DNA of 36,853 nt from Bacteroidota bacterium (GTDB taxonomy: Bacteria; Bacteroidota; Bacteroidia; Flavobacteriales_D; Crocinitomicaceae), in assembly GCA_016868915.1 (NCBI GenBank), contig VGFL01000014.1:1-36853 (forward strand), read 5' to 3'. Below the pieces are notes generated by a model, which searched no databases, had not been told where the DNA came from, and saw only the letters and a program-made list of their open reading frames with translations. Position 1 is the first letter of the stretch, and the number at the start of each line of letters is the position of its first letter. Both the position numbers and the translations under genes were made by a program. This document shows positions 7,396 to 16,478 of the stretch, piece by piece.

Positions 7396-8346
7396 GTGAA
7401 GCTATTATTTATTTCAACAATTTTACTTTTTACTTATGGGTGTGCTGTGAGTCAGAAAAAGTCTGAATCTATTGCTTTTTATAACGTGGAAAATCTTTTT
7501 GACGCTGAAGATGGTCCGAACGATGATTCTGAGTTTCTACCAGACGGAAAAAATCAATGGACAACCGAACGTTACGAAAAGAAATTAGCTAATATCAATA
7601 AAGTTTTAGGCGATTTATCGTATCCAATGCTGGTTGGGTTCTGCGAGATTGAAAACGAAGGTGTTTTGAAGGACCTAATTTCAAGAGACAATAATTTGTC
7701 TAATTACGGAACTATTCATTATGAAAGCCCGGACGCACGGGGAATTGATGTTGGATTTATCTATAATAAGTCGAAATTATCTGTCATTGGTTCCGGAAAA
7801 ATTCGATTTACCTTACCTGGAGATTCTGAGCCAAAGTCTCGCGATATAGTCTGGGGAAAATTTTTAGCAAAAAAAGATACGATTCTGGCTCTCGTAAATC
7901 ATTGGCCGAGCAGAAGGACTGAGAACAGTGAACCGAAACGAATTAAAGCTGCTGAAAGTGCCAGGGTATTTATAGATTCAGTTCTAAAGGTAAATCCAAC
8001 CTCAAAAATTGTTTTTATGGGAGACCTGAACGATCATCCATCTGATAAAGCACCACAATTGATTTCTGCGCGATTAAGTCCTATGATTAGTGAGGCATGT
8101 GGTGAATTCGGAGGAACACATCAATATAAAAATGAATGGAATGTCATTGATCATATTATGGTTTCTCCTGGTTTTAAGAAGGGAAAGGTAAAAGTGCTTT
8201 CGAATTCGGGTAAAATTCACTCCTTTTCTTATCTAATCGAGGAATATAAAGGAAATAAACAACCATTTAAAACGTATGCCGGAGCAAAATATCTAGGAGG
8301 TTTTTCAGATCATCTACCAGTCTCTGTCCAGGTAAAATTGAAATAA
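7396..8346 (+). CDS. Endonuclease/exonuclease/phosphatase family lipoprotein
   Basis: A 316-residue protein that probably starts at GTG (7396), six bases after the xth stop. It has a lipoprotein signal (MKLLFISTILLFTYGC, with Cys16 the predicted lipidation site), so it is expected to be membrane anchored outside the cytoplasm. The catalytic pattern of the endonuclease-exonuclease-phosphatase superfamily is present: YNVENLFD near 29, FCEIEN, RGIDVGFIYN, NHWPSRR, MGDLNDHPSD and a terminal GFSDHLPVSV. The substrate could be extracellular DNA or a phosphodiester or phospholipid; the sequence does not decide. Coupling to a cytoplasmic repair nuclease of the same fold is unusual and may reflect duplication or simple cotranscription. 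Confidence 0.85.
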   Translation: MKLLFISTILLFTYGCAVSQKKSESIAFYNVENLFDAEDGPNDDSEFLPDGKNQWTTERYEKKLANINKVLGDLSYPMLVGFCEIENEGVLKDLISRDNNLSNYGTIHYESPDARGIDVGFIYNKSKLSVIGSGKIRFTLPGDSEPKSRDIVWGKFLAKKDTILALVNHWPSRRTENSEPKRIKAAESARVFIDSVLKVNPTSKIVFMGDLNDHPSDKAPQLISARLSPMISEACGEFGGTHQYKNEWNVIDHIMVSPGFKKGKVKVLSNSGKIHSFSYLIEEYKGNKQPFKTYAGAKYLGGFSDHLPVSVQVKLK

Positions 8347-8455
8347 TAGCTACCTTGATTAACGATCAGATAGTCGATTTAGAAAATTTTTAACGTATAA
8401 AGTGTATTACGATTATTAAATTCTCATTCTTTGTATCTTTAGTCGGAATAATTAA

Positions 8456-10363
8456 ATGGAAATGTCTTATAACATAAATGATCAATTAGATTATCAATCA
8501 TCTTACGAGAACTCTCTTAATAATCCTGAAGAATTTTGGCATGCAATTGCCAATAATTTCTGGTGGAAAAAACCGTGGGAATATGTACTTAAATATTCTA
8601 TGAGTGAGGCACAATTTTCTTGGTTTAAAGAAGGAAAAACCAATATTACGGTTAATTGTCTCGATCGTCACTTGGAAAAAAAGGGTAGCAAAACCGCATT
8701 TATTTTTGAGCCGAATGATTCCGGTCAAGATAGTGAACACATTACTTACATTGATTTGTATTCACGTGTCTGCAAACTGGCAAACGTCCTACGAAAATAT
8801 GGTATAAAAAAAGGGGATCGTGTTTGCATTTATTTACCAATGATTCCAGAATTGACGGTGAGCGTCTTGGCATGCGCTCGAATCGGTGCAATTCACTCGG
8901 TAGTTTTTGCAGGATTTTCGTCTGGAGCCCTTGCCTCTCGAATTGATGATTGTTCGGCTAAACTTGTTATCACATCTGATGGTGCATTTCGTGGCAATAA
9001 ATTAATAGACTTAAAATCGATTGTTGATGAATCGCTAAGGTCATGTTCCTCAGTGGAAAAAGTACTTGTTGTTGAGCGTACTTTTCAAAATATTAGCATT
9101 GTTGAGGGTAGGGATCTTTTATTAAGACGGGAATTGGATTTGGTCGAAGAAAATTGTGAACCTGAACTAATGGACGCGGAAGACCCTCTATTTATTTTAT
9201 ATACATCTGGATCAACGGGAAAGCCGAAAGGGATGATGCATACGACCGGTGGTTACATGGTATATGTTGGCTACACTTTTCAAAATGTTTTTCAATATAG
9301 AGAAAATGATATTTATTGGTGTACCGCTGATGTGGGATGGATTACGGGTCATTCGTACATTGTTTATGGCCCCCTGCTAAATGGTGCAACATCAGTTCTA
9401 TTTGAAGGAATTCCATCTTTCCCTGATTTTGGCAGGTTTTGGGAAGTAATTGATAAACATAAAGTAACACAATTTTACACAGCTCCAACGGCTATTCGTT
9501 CGTTGGCAAAAGAATCACTCAGTTGGGTAAATAAATATAGTCTTACATCACTGAAAATTCTTGGTAGTGTTGGTGAACCAATAAATGATGAGGCTTGGAC
9601 CTGGTATTTTGAAAATATTGGAAAAAAAAATTGTCCAATTGTGGATACATGGTGGCAAACTGAGACAGGAGGGATATTAATATCTCCGCTTCCCGGAATC
9701 ACCAAATTAAAACCCACTTTTGCCACCTTGCCACTACCTGGTGTACAACCTGTACTTATGGATGAAAATAGAAGGGAAGTATCTGGAAATGATGTTTCGG
9801 GAAATTTATGTATTAAATTTCCTTGGCCGTCAATTGCGCGTTCTATTTGGGGCGATCATAATAGATACAAAGAGACATATTTTACAGCTTATCCAGGTTA
9901 TTATTTTACAGGAGACGGCGCAATGAGAGATGAAGAGGGAAATTACCGCATAACGGGCCGTGTTGATGACGTAATAATTGTTTCAGGTCATAATCTCGGC
10001 ACTGCTCCAATTGAAGATGCAATTAATGAACACCCACTTATTGCTGAATCGGCAGTTGTTGGCTTTCCACACGATGTGAAGGGAAATGCTCTATACGGAT
10101 TTGTTTCGTTCAAAGATGGCGTTGAAAATTCTGATTTAAAAACCTTAAAAAATGAAATTAATCAATTTATTTCTGGGCAAATTGGACCAATCGCTAAACT
10201 GGATAAAATACAATTTGTATCAAGTTTACCTAAAACGAGATCAGGAAAAATAATGCGAAGAATTTTACGAAAAATCGCAGAGGGAGATTTTTCAAATTTT
10301 GGCGATATTTCTACTTTACTAAATCCTGAGGTAGTTGAGGAAATTAAAAATAATTCGTTGTAA
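8456..10363 (+). CDS. acs: Acetyl-CoA synthetase
   Basis: A 635-residue AMP-forming acetate-CoA ligase, close to the usual 640-650. It activates acetate to acetyl-CoA through acetyl-AMP in the cytoplasm. Motifs: the P-loop ILYTSGSTGKPKGMMHTTGG near residue 247, the acyl-binding block DTWWQTETGGILISPLPG, ITGRVDDVI, and PKTRSGKIMRR near 592, which carries the lysine acetylated in other Acs enzymes. The family-typical N-terminus (NPEEFWHAIANNFWWKKPW) supports the chosen ATG at 8456; a second ATG two codons later is possible. A long-chain acyl-CoA ligase gene starts 34 bases after it, so the two probably share a transcript. Confidence 0.93.
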   Translation: MEMSYNINDQLDYQSSYENSLNNPEEFWHAIANNFWWKKPWEYVLKYSMSEAQFSWFKEGKTNITVNCLDRHLEKKGSKTAFIFEPNDSGQDSEHITYIDLYSRVCKLANVLRKYGIKKGDRVCIYLPMIPELTVSVLACARIGAIHSVVFAGFSSGALASRIDDCSAKLVITSDGAFRGNKLIDLKSIVDESLRSCSSVEKVLVVERTFQNISIVEGRDLLLRRELDLVEENCEPELMDAEDPLFILYTSGSTGKPKGMMHTTGGYMVYVGYTFQNVFQYRENDIYWCTADVGWITGHSYIVYGPLLNGATSVLFEGIPSFPDFGRFWEVIDKHKVTQFYTAPTAIRSLAKESLSWVNKYSLTSLKILGSVGEPINDEAWTWYFENIGKKNCPIVDTWWQTETGGILISPLPGITKLKPTFATLPLPGVQPVLMDENRREVSGNDVSGNLCIKFPWPSIARSIWGDHNRYKETYFTAYPGYYFTGDGAMRDEEGNYRITGRVDDVIIVSGHNLGTAPIEDAINEHPLIAESAVVGFPHDVKGNALYGFVSFKDGVENSDLKTLKNEINQFISGQIGPIAKLDKIQFVSSLPKTRSGKIMRRILRKIAEGDFSNFGDISTLLNPEVVEEIKNNSL

Positions 10364-10397
10364 ATTCGTATATTAGAAAAATATTTATAGAAACATT

Positions 10398-12053
10398 ATG
10401 AGTACACATGATTGGTTTAAAAGCTATCCAGATTTCGTAAGTCCCACAATTAATTTGGACAGATATGAAAATATCGTAAATATTTTTGACGAGTCCGTTA
10501 TAAAATACGGCGACAAAGTAGCATTCAAAAATATGGATGTTTCTTTAACTTTTAATGAGGTAAATACCCATGTTGATGCTCTTGTTTGGTTTTTACAAAA
10601 TAAAACATCTCTTCAAAAAGGAGATCGTATTGCGCTTCAAATGCCCAATCTTTTGCAATTTCCAATAACAATTTTTGCTTGCCTGAAAGCAGGTCTTATT
10701 ATCGTAAATACCAATCCGCTGTACACTGCTGAGGAAATGCGACATCAGTATAAGGACTCGGGGGCGAAAGCCATAATTATTTTAGAAAATTTTGCATTTA
10801 ATCTTGAGAGTATCATTAGTGATACACAAATTGAAACGATAATCACCACGACAATTGGTGATATGTTGGGAGGGTTAAAGGGTTCCATTACAAATTTTGT
10901 GGTTCGACGAGTCAAAAAAATGGTTCCAAAATACAATATTTCAAATGCTATCCCGCTAAAAAAAATATTGAGTGAAAACAAAACAAAAAAAGGTTCATCA
11001 GTAGAAATCAAATCGGATGACTTAGCATTTTTACAATATACAGGTGGTACTACAGGGGTATCCAAAGGTGCTAGCTTGTCGCACGGAAATTTATGTGCAA
11101 ATGTTCAGCAAGTTGAAGAATGGATCAGCAGTATGTTCAAAGATGGAGAAGATACAATTATAACAGCACTTCCAATGTATCATATTTTTGCACTAACGGC
11201 CAATTGCATAGTATTTTTTAGGTACGGAGCAGTGAATGTTCTCATTACCAATCCGAGAGATATGAAAGCATTTTGTAAAGACTTGAAAAAGAATCCTTTT
11301 TCGATAATTACAGGTGTAAATACATTGTTTAATGGTTTATTAAATCAAGAGGAATTTAGGAAGTTAGATTTTTCTAAATTAAAACTTGCTTTAGGAGGTG
11401 GAATGGCCGTTCAAGATGTTGTTGCAGAACGTTGGGAGAAGCTAACAAATAGTCCTCTATTAGAAGCTTACGGACTCTCAGAAACAAGTCCAGCTGTAAC
11501 GATAAATCCCGTAAATGGAACCCATCGAAGAGGTTCTATTGGGTTGCCTTTACCAAACACAGATGTCAAACTTTTTGATGATGACGGAAAGGAGGTAGCC
11601 GTTGGAGATCCCGGAGAAATTGGAATTAAGGGGCCTCAAGTTATGAAAGGATATTGGAACAGACCAGATGAAACAGAAACATGCATGTTGGGTGACTATT
11701 TTCTAACGGGAGATATCGGTGTTATGGATGATGACGGATTTTTTAAAATAGTAGATCGTAAAAAGGAAATGATTTTGGTGTCAGGATTTAATGTATATCC
11801 GAATGAAGTCGAAAAAGCGATCTCAGAAAATTCGAAAGTATTAGAGGTTGGTGTGAGGGGTGAAAAAAACTCTGATGGCAGCGAATTTGTTAAGGCATTC
11901 GTAGTGAAGAAAGATTCTTCGTTAACCGCAGATGAGGTAATTGAAGAAAGTCGCAAGTTACTTACTGGATATAAAGTACCAAAAGAGGTTGTTTTTAGAG
12001 ACGAACTTCCAAAATCAAATGTCGGTAAAATCTTGCGGAGATTTTTGAATTAG
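10398..12053 (+). CDS. fadD: Long-chain fatty acid-CoA ligase
   Basis: A 551-residue AMP-forming acyl-CoA synthetase of the FadD type. It activates free fatty acids as acyl-CoA for beta-oxidation or lipid synthesis. Visible are the P-loop FLQYTGGTTGVSKGA at about 210-224, the LLEAYGLSETSP adenylate-binding motif near 353, YFLTGDIGVMDDDGFF, DRKKEMILVSGFNVYPNEVE and the C-terminal PKSNVGKILRR lysine motif. The length matches E. coli FadD. It follows acs by 34 bases and converges on the amidohydrolase gene with only 26 bases between stop codons. Substrate chain length is inferred from family resemblance. Confidence 0.88.
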   Translation: MSTHDWFKSYPDFVSPTINLDRYENIVNIFDESVIKYGDKVAFKNMDVSLTFNEVNTHVDALVWFLQNKTSLQKGDRIALQMPNLLQFPITIFACLKAGLIIVNTNPLYTAEEMRHQYKDSGAKAIIILENFAFNLESIISDTQIETIITTTIGDMLGGLKGSITNFVVRRVKKMVPKYNISNAIPLKKILSENKTKKGSSVEIKSDDLAFLQYTGGTTGVSKGASLSHGNLCANVQQVEEWISSMFKDGEDTIITALPMYHIFALTANCIVFFRYGAVNVLITNPRDMKAFCKDLKKNPFSIITGVNTLFNGLLNQEEFRKLDFSKLKLALGGGMAVQDVVAERWEKLTNSPLLEAYGLSETSPAVTINPVNGTHRRGSIGLPLPNTDVKLFDDDGKEVAVGDPGEIGIKGPQVMKGYWNRPDETETCMLGDYFLTGDIGVMDDDGFFKIVDRKKEMILVSGFNVYPNEVEKAISENSKVLEVGVRGEKNSDGSEFVKAFVVKKDSSLTADEVIEESRKLLTGYKVPKEVVFRDELPKSNVGKILRRFLN

Positions 12054-12079
12054 AAAAGGGTTTCATATCGACTAAATAC

Positions 12080-13735
12080 CTATAATTCATCCGATGCGTA
12101 AACGTTTTTTCCACGAATAAAGGTTTTCCAGGCAAAGTTTTCGCTGTATGCTTTTGAGGATTCAATTGGTTTCTCAAAGATTACAAAAGTTGCTTCCTTT
12201 CCAGCTTCAATCGATCCGAGTCGATTTTCATCAAAGGAAGCAAAAGCTGCCCATATTGTCATTCCTTTGAGACATTCCTCCAGATTAATGGCCTCATTTT
12301 CGTAAAATCCATCAGCGGGAAAATTATTTTTATCCTTCCGTTGAACTGCGGCGTGAATAGTAAGAAATGGATTGGTTAATTCAATCGGGAAATCAGTTCC
12401 AATAGCGAGCATTCCGTAACTTTTTAGGAGAGATTTGTATGCATAAGCCCCTTTCATTCTTTCCTCTCCAAGTCGTGTTTTTGCCCAGCGTTGGTCGCTA
12501 ACGGCATGAGTTGGTTGAACAGATGGAAAAACTCCAAATTTTCCAAACCAAGCAATTTCTTTTGGATCAACCACTTGCGCATGTTCTATTCTCCAACGAT
12601 GATCTTTATTTTTAGAATAAACTGCCTCATACAATTTAAGGAGGATCGAATTTGTGGAATCGCCGATAGCATGAGTATTCATTTGATATCCGATATCTTC
12701 ACAGAGTTTAGCAACTTTTTGCATTTCTAACGGAGATGTAGTTAACATACCAAAATGTCCCGGATGATCGTCATAGTGTTTTTTGAGAAAGGCTCCCCTT
12801 GAGCCTAAAGCTCCGTCGCCAAAAACTTTAAATGAACGGATACTTAAATTCTTGAATTTAAAGGTTCCATTTTTCTTAGCAAACTTAATATTTTCCTCAC
12901 TTGCGATTAACATGGCATAGAGGTTTAACTTTAGAATATCTTTTTCAATATATTTTTTGAAAAATGCGATGTCCTTGAATTCAATTCCAGCCTCATGCAC
13001 TCCAGTTATACCGAATTGGAATAATTCATTCTGTATTTCTTCTAAAGCCGTTAGTTTTTCTTTTTCGGGATAGTCGGGTAGGTACTTGCTAATTAAATTC
13101 ATTGCATTATCGATTAATAGCCCCGTAGGTTTATTCTCTTTTAATTCAATAATTCCTCCATCTACTTTTGTTGAAGATGAGATCCCCGCGAGTTCCAACA
13201 TAGCGTCATTTACTAAGGCAGCATGGCCATCAATACGATATAGACAAATTGGTGTCGAGGGTAAAATTTTATTGAGTAAATCATTTGTTGGTAAATCGTT
13301 TGTTCCCCAAAGAGATTGATCCCAGCCACGACCAATGATAATTTTACGATTTTTTTTAATTTGATATTCTTCTACTCGTTTTATCACCTCATCGTATGAC
13401 TTGCAACCCACCAAATCTAAGTTTAGCTTTTGATGTATGTACGATAGTATGTGACCATGAGCATCTGTTAACCCAGGGTAAATATCTTTCCCCTTTGCAT
13501 CAATAATTTTTTCAGATTGGTACTTATTTAAAATTTGTTGTTCTGCCCCAACCTCAATAATTTTTCCGTCCTTAACAGCCATTGCATCCATGACTGCGTT
13601 TTTTTCATTCATGGTATGAATCCTCGCATTATGTATAACCAAATCCACGTTTACTCCCTTATAGCAGGATGAAAAAGTGAGCGAAAGAATTACAATTAAA
13701 CAACTAAACCTATACTTATTCTCAATTTTCGTCAT
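12080..13735 (-). CDS. Amidohydrolase family lipoprotein (YtcJ-like)
   Basis: A 551-residue member of the metal-dependent amidohydrolase superfamily, subgroup resembling YtcJ. The lipoprotein signal (CLIVILSLTFSSC, Cys24) predicts membrane anchoring outside the cytoplasm. Expected motifs are present: metal ligands DAHGHI (91-96), GRGWDQSLW, VFGDGALGSRGAFL, MNTHAIGD, RIEHAQVVD and GTDFPIELTNPF. The true substrates of this subgroup are largely unknown; N-acyl or formyl hydrolysis is typical. It diverges from the NusG-like gene with 68 bases between starts and converges on fadD. Confidence 0.85.
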   Translation of the reverse strand: MTKIENKYRFSCLIVILSLTFSSCYKGVNVDLVIHNARIHTMNEKNAVMDAMAVKDGKIIEVGAEQQILNKYQSEKIIDAKGKDIYPGLTDAHGHILSYIHQKLNLDLVGCKSYDEVIKRVEEYQIKKNRKIIIGRGWDQSLWGTNDLPTNDLLNKILPSTPICLYRIDGHAALVNDAMLELAGISSSTKVDGGIIELKENKPTGLLIDNAMNLISKYLPDYPEKEKLTALEEIQNELFQFGITGVHEAGIEFKDIAFFKKYIEKDILKLNLYAMLIASEENIKFAKKNGTFKFKNLSIRSFKVFGDGALGSRGAFLKKHYDDHPGHFGMLTTSPLEMQKVAKLCEDIGYQMNTHAIGDSTNSILLKLYEAVYSKNKDHRWRIEHAQVVDPKEIAWFGKFGVFPSVQPTHAVSDQRWAKTRLGEERMKGAYAYKSLLKSYGMLAIGTDFPIELTNPFLTIHAAVQRKDKNNFPADGFYENEAINLEECLKGMTIWAAFASFDENRLGSIEAGKEATFVIFEKPIESSKAYSENFAWKTFIRGKNVYASDEL

Positions 13736-13765
13736 CAGCCTTTTATTTATACGTTGCTAAATTAA

Positions 13766-13773
13766 TATCTTTG
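13766..13773 (+). promoter_or_regulatory. Candidate -7 element upstream of the NusG-like gene
   Basis: TATCTTTG matches TAnnTTTG exactly, 30 bases before the ATG at 13804, within the divergent spacer. No TTG is found 17-23 bases upstream. Confidence 0.4.
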
Positions 13774-13803
13774 ATTTTAATACAAGAGAATAATATATAA
13801 TTA

Positions 13804-14316
13804 ATGAGAGATAAGGATTCTATTCCTACTTGGTATGTTGTTAAAACAAATTCAAGAGCTGAAAAAAAAGTATTTGAGCGCATTGAATCAATTGGGATGG
13901 AAGCATATCTTCCTTTGGTTATTACGATCAAACAGTGGAGTGATCGGAAAAAAAAGATTGATGTCCCTTTAATTGCATCTACAATCTTCGTAAAATGTAA
14001 GGAGGAAGATTTAAATCTGCTTTACAACATTACTGGTTTTCATTCACTTTTATACTATTTGAGTAAACCAGCGAAAGTTCGCAACATTGAAATTCAGAAT
14101 TTACGAATTTTATTAAGTGAAGATTTTGAATTTAATCAAGAGAATTTTGAATCAATTCAAGGTGGTGATAAAGTGGAGGTAATTCGAGGCCCTTTCCAAG
14201 GACTTATTGCAACCTCTTTAGAGGTTGATCGTAAACACAGGCTTATTGTTGAAATTGAATGTCTCGAGCAGCGTTTTGTCGTTAATGTACCCAAAAGTAA
14301 TGTTAGAAAAATTTAA
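13804..14316 (+). CDS. NusG-like transcription antiterminator (UpxY/RfaH type)
   Basis: A 170-residue NusG paralogue. The NGN domain opens WYVVKTNSRAEKKVFERIES (10-29) and includes EAYLPLVITIKQWSDRKKK and PLIASTIFVKC; a KOW-type C-terminal domain has GGDKVEVIRGPFQGL near 121. This form matches specialised NusG proteins such as UpxY, which in Bacteroides stand first in capsular polysaccharide operons and let RNA polymerase read through the locus. Here it is followed after 67 bases by a sugar-nucleotide epimerase gene, which fits that role, but no further polysaccharide genes follow. It is not the housekeeping NusG, which normally neighbours secE and rplK. Confidence 0.88.
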   Translation: MRDKDSIPTWYVVKTNSRAEKKVFERIESIGMEAYLPLVITIKQWSDRKKKIDVPLIASTIFVKCKEEDLNLLYNITGFHSLLYYLSKPAKVRNIEIQNLRILLSEDFEFNQENFESIQGGDKVEVIRGPFQGLIATSLEVDRKHRLIVEIECLEQRFVVNVPKSNVRKI

Positions 14317-14383
14317 TTAATTGAATAAATTATTGTTTTCCTTTGTTTAAAATCAATTTAAAACAGTGTTATTTACAATTGAA

Positions 14384-15376
14384 ATGAAAAAAAGAATATT
14401 AGTGACGGGAGGTGCGGGCTTTATTGGTTCAAATACCTGTGAAAATTTAGTAAATGACGGACATGATGTAATTTGTCTGGATAATTTTATAACAGGGAGA
14501 AGAAGCAATATAAAAAACCTTTTAAAATCCTCATCTTTTCATCTTATTGAAGGGGATATCAGAAATATTGATGATTGTAGAAAAGCGGTAGCAAACATTG
14601 ATATCGTTTTACATTTGGCTGCTTTGGGTTCTGTACCACGATCAATAGCCGATCCTATTACAACGAATGATATCAATATAAATGGATTTTTAAATATGAT
14701 CGTTGCTGCAAGAGATGCTGGAGTAATGCGGTTTGTTTATGCCTCGAGCTCTTCCACCTATGGAGATTCTGATAGTTTGCCAAAAGTAGAGGATGTTATC
14801 GGAAGACCACTATCACCTTATGCGATAACAAAATATGTTGGGGAAATATACGCAGATATTTTTGCTAAAACTTTTGGGATTGAGTGTATCGGTCTGCGCT
14901 ATTTTAATGTTTTTGGTCCCCGCCAAGATTCATCTGGTGCCTATGCGGCTGTTATTCCAAAGTTTGTTGACTCATTGTTAAATTATGAGTCTCCTGTAAT
15001 AAATGGGGATGGTACTTTTACGAGGGACTTTACTTACATTGATAATGTGATTCAAATTAATAAGTTGGCGATGTTTACCACAAATAAATTGGCCATAAAT
15101 AATGTGTATAATGTAGCATATGGCCAAAGTACTTCATTAAGCGATTTGTTTTTTGAAATTAAATCGAATCTTGTCGAATATGACAAAAAGATAATAAATA
15201 TTAATTGTATATATGGACAAAATAGAATTGGAGATATTCCTCATTCACATGCGTCAATCGACAAAGCAAAAAATCTTCTAGGTTACGCTCCGTCGCATAG
15301 TTTAAAAGAAGGACTTAAGCAGACTGTAAATTGGTATTTACAATCAAAAATTGAGTCCAACAATTTTTTAGAATAA
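14384..15376 (+). CDS. NAD-dependent sugar-nucleotide epimerase (UDP-GlcNAc 4-epimerase-like)
   Basis: A 330-residue extended short-chain dehydrogenase. The N-terminal NAD-binding motif GGAGFIGS is at 9-16 and the catalytic YAITK at 146-150, with a serine-rich SSSSTYGD stretch before it. The AALGSVPRSI block and FNVFGPRQD resemble WbpP/TviC-type UDP-N-acetylhexosamine 4-epimerases, which supply sugars for surface polysaccharide. The frame reaches back to a GTG at 14366, but the ATG at 14384 gives the standard start MKKRILVTGG. It probably forms a short operon with the NusG-like gene. The exact substrate is inferred. Confidence 0.85.
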   Translation: MKKRILVTGGAGFIGSNTCENLVNDGHDVICLDNFITGRRSNIKNLLKSSSFHLIEGDIRNIDDCRKAVANIDIVLHLAALGSVPRSIADPITTNDININGFLNMIVAARDAGVMRFVYASSSSTYGDSDSLPKVEDVIGRPLSPYAITKYVGEIYADIFAKTFGIECIGLRYFNVFGPRQDSSGAYAAVIPKFVDSLLNYESPVINGDGTFTRDFTYIDNVIQINKLAMFTTNKLAINNVYNVAYGQSTSLSDLFFEIKSNLVEYDKKIININCIYGQNRIGDIPHSHASIDKAKNLLGYAPSHSLKEGLKQTVNWYLQSKIESNNFLE

Positions 15377-15482
15377 GAAATTTCTTGAAAAGGGTGGATT
15401 TAGTAAGTTATTTAAAAAATGCCAAGAAAGGAATGAAGAATTCTGTTTTCGTTCACAATAAGAATTGGAGCCAATAAATGTT

Positions 15483-16478
15483 CTATTTTTTTTTCTTTTC
15501 ATTAAATCGGTATCCCGCAACCAATTTGATGCTATAAAAATATTGTCGAATGACAAGATCTGAGAATCGAATTGATTTATTGTCAAAGTCAGTGATTAGA
15601 AAAATAAAGTATTTAGGCAAAGAATAACCTCCCATTAATCGTAGATCATATCTTGGTGCGATTCCTAAAAACCCTCTATTATTTCCTGGATAAGAATAAA
15701 ATTTTGATTGAATGACTGGCCCAAAACCAAACCAACCACAAAACTGCCAATTTTTTATTCTATTTACATAGGCATAGCCAGGAATTATCCCAAAGTCAAA
15801 AGAATTTATTTTAGTCAGTTTTGTTTTAGAATTAGATAAATCAATTAATTGCTGAGGAATAACTGAGTTCTCTTTATTGTCTATCCCAAATAAATTAATG
15901 GTTCCTTTTAAATACCAGGTCTTAACTTCTTTGGTGTAGTGAGCACGTTTGCCCAATAAAGCATTCATTTTAAAGTCTTTATCATGAAAATACCATCCAT
16001 TTAATGCTAAATTAAATGAGACGAGTTTACTTTGAATATCATTTGGATTTTTCGAGGGATCCCATCGATTGGCCTTTTGTATTGAATAACCCTCCAAATA
16101 GCTAAAATCCAAATCGCAAAATGTTTTAAATAGTGAATAATCAAACCCAAAATTAAATTGATTGGTATTCCCGTACTTTTCTACCGGTCTATAACTTGAT
16201 AAAATAGGAAAGCCTAACCGAAGAGAGAACCATTTATAGGCAACCCCTATTCCAAGGAAAGTCCTGAAATTATTTTTAAAAGTAAGTTTGTTGATTTCAG
16301 CGGAGAATGGATAGCTTATTGTAAATGGGGCAGAATTAAATCCTAAATCAGAATATACCACTACATTTTTTCGAAAGTCAGTTATTTTGAGAGAACTATC
16401 AGGTTGAGATAGTGCAATTTTAATGGTAAGTAAAAAAATACTACTTACTAATGCCTTCCAAATTGAGGATAAATGCAT
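15483..16478 (-). CDS. Putative outer membrane protein of unknown function
   Basis: From ATG at 16478 the product is 331 residues, with a signal peptide (SIWKALVSSIFLLTIKIALS, then Q). Repeated amphipathic stretches rich in Y, F and G (LRLGFPILSSYRPVEKYG, DLRLMGGYSLPKYFIFLI, QYFYSIKLVAGYRF) suggest a beta-barrel in the DUF4421 style, but no family is firmly recognised. The frame reaches a TTG at 16490. Either start lies inside the 3' end of the upstream peptidase gene (38-50 bases of overlap), so the two genes are translationally linked. The C-terminus ends in a lysine run (NEKKKK). Confidence 0.65.
   Translation of the reverse strand: MHLSSIWKALVSSIFLLTIKIALSQPDSSLKITDFRKNVVVYSDLGFNSAPFTISYPFSAEINKLTFKNNFRTFLGIGVAYKWFSLRLGFPILSSYRPVEKYGNTNQFNFGFDYSLFKTFCDLDFSYLEGYSIQKANRWDPSKNPNDIQSKLVSFNLALNGWYFHDKDFKMNALLGKRAHYTKEVKTWYLKGTINLFGIDNKENSVIPQQLIDLSNSKTKLTKINSFDFGIIPGYAYVNRIKNWQFCGWFGFGPVIQSKFYSYPGNNRGFLGIAPRYDLRLMGGYSLPKYFIFLITDFDNKSIRFSDLVIRQYFYSIKLVAGYRFNEKKKK

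Noticed and set aside
10745-11065. A minus-strand frame of 106 codons
   Set aside because: It lies entirely within fadD, antisense to the P-loop region, with no recognisable protein features.
13804-15376. Full capsule biosynthesis locus
   Set aside because: Only an antiterminator and one epimerase are present; no glycosyltransferase, flippase or polymerase gene follows.
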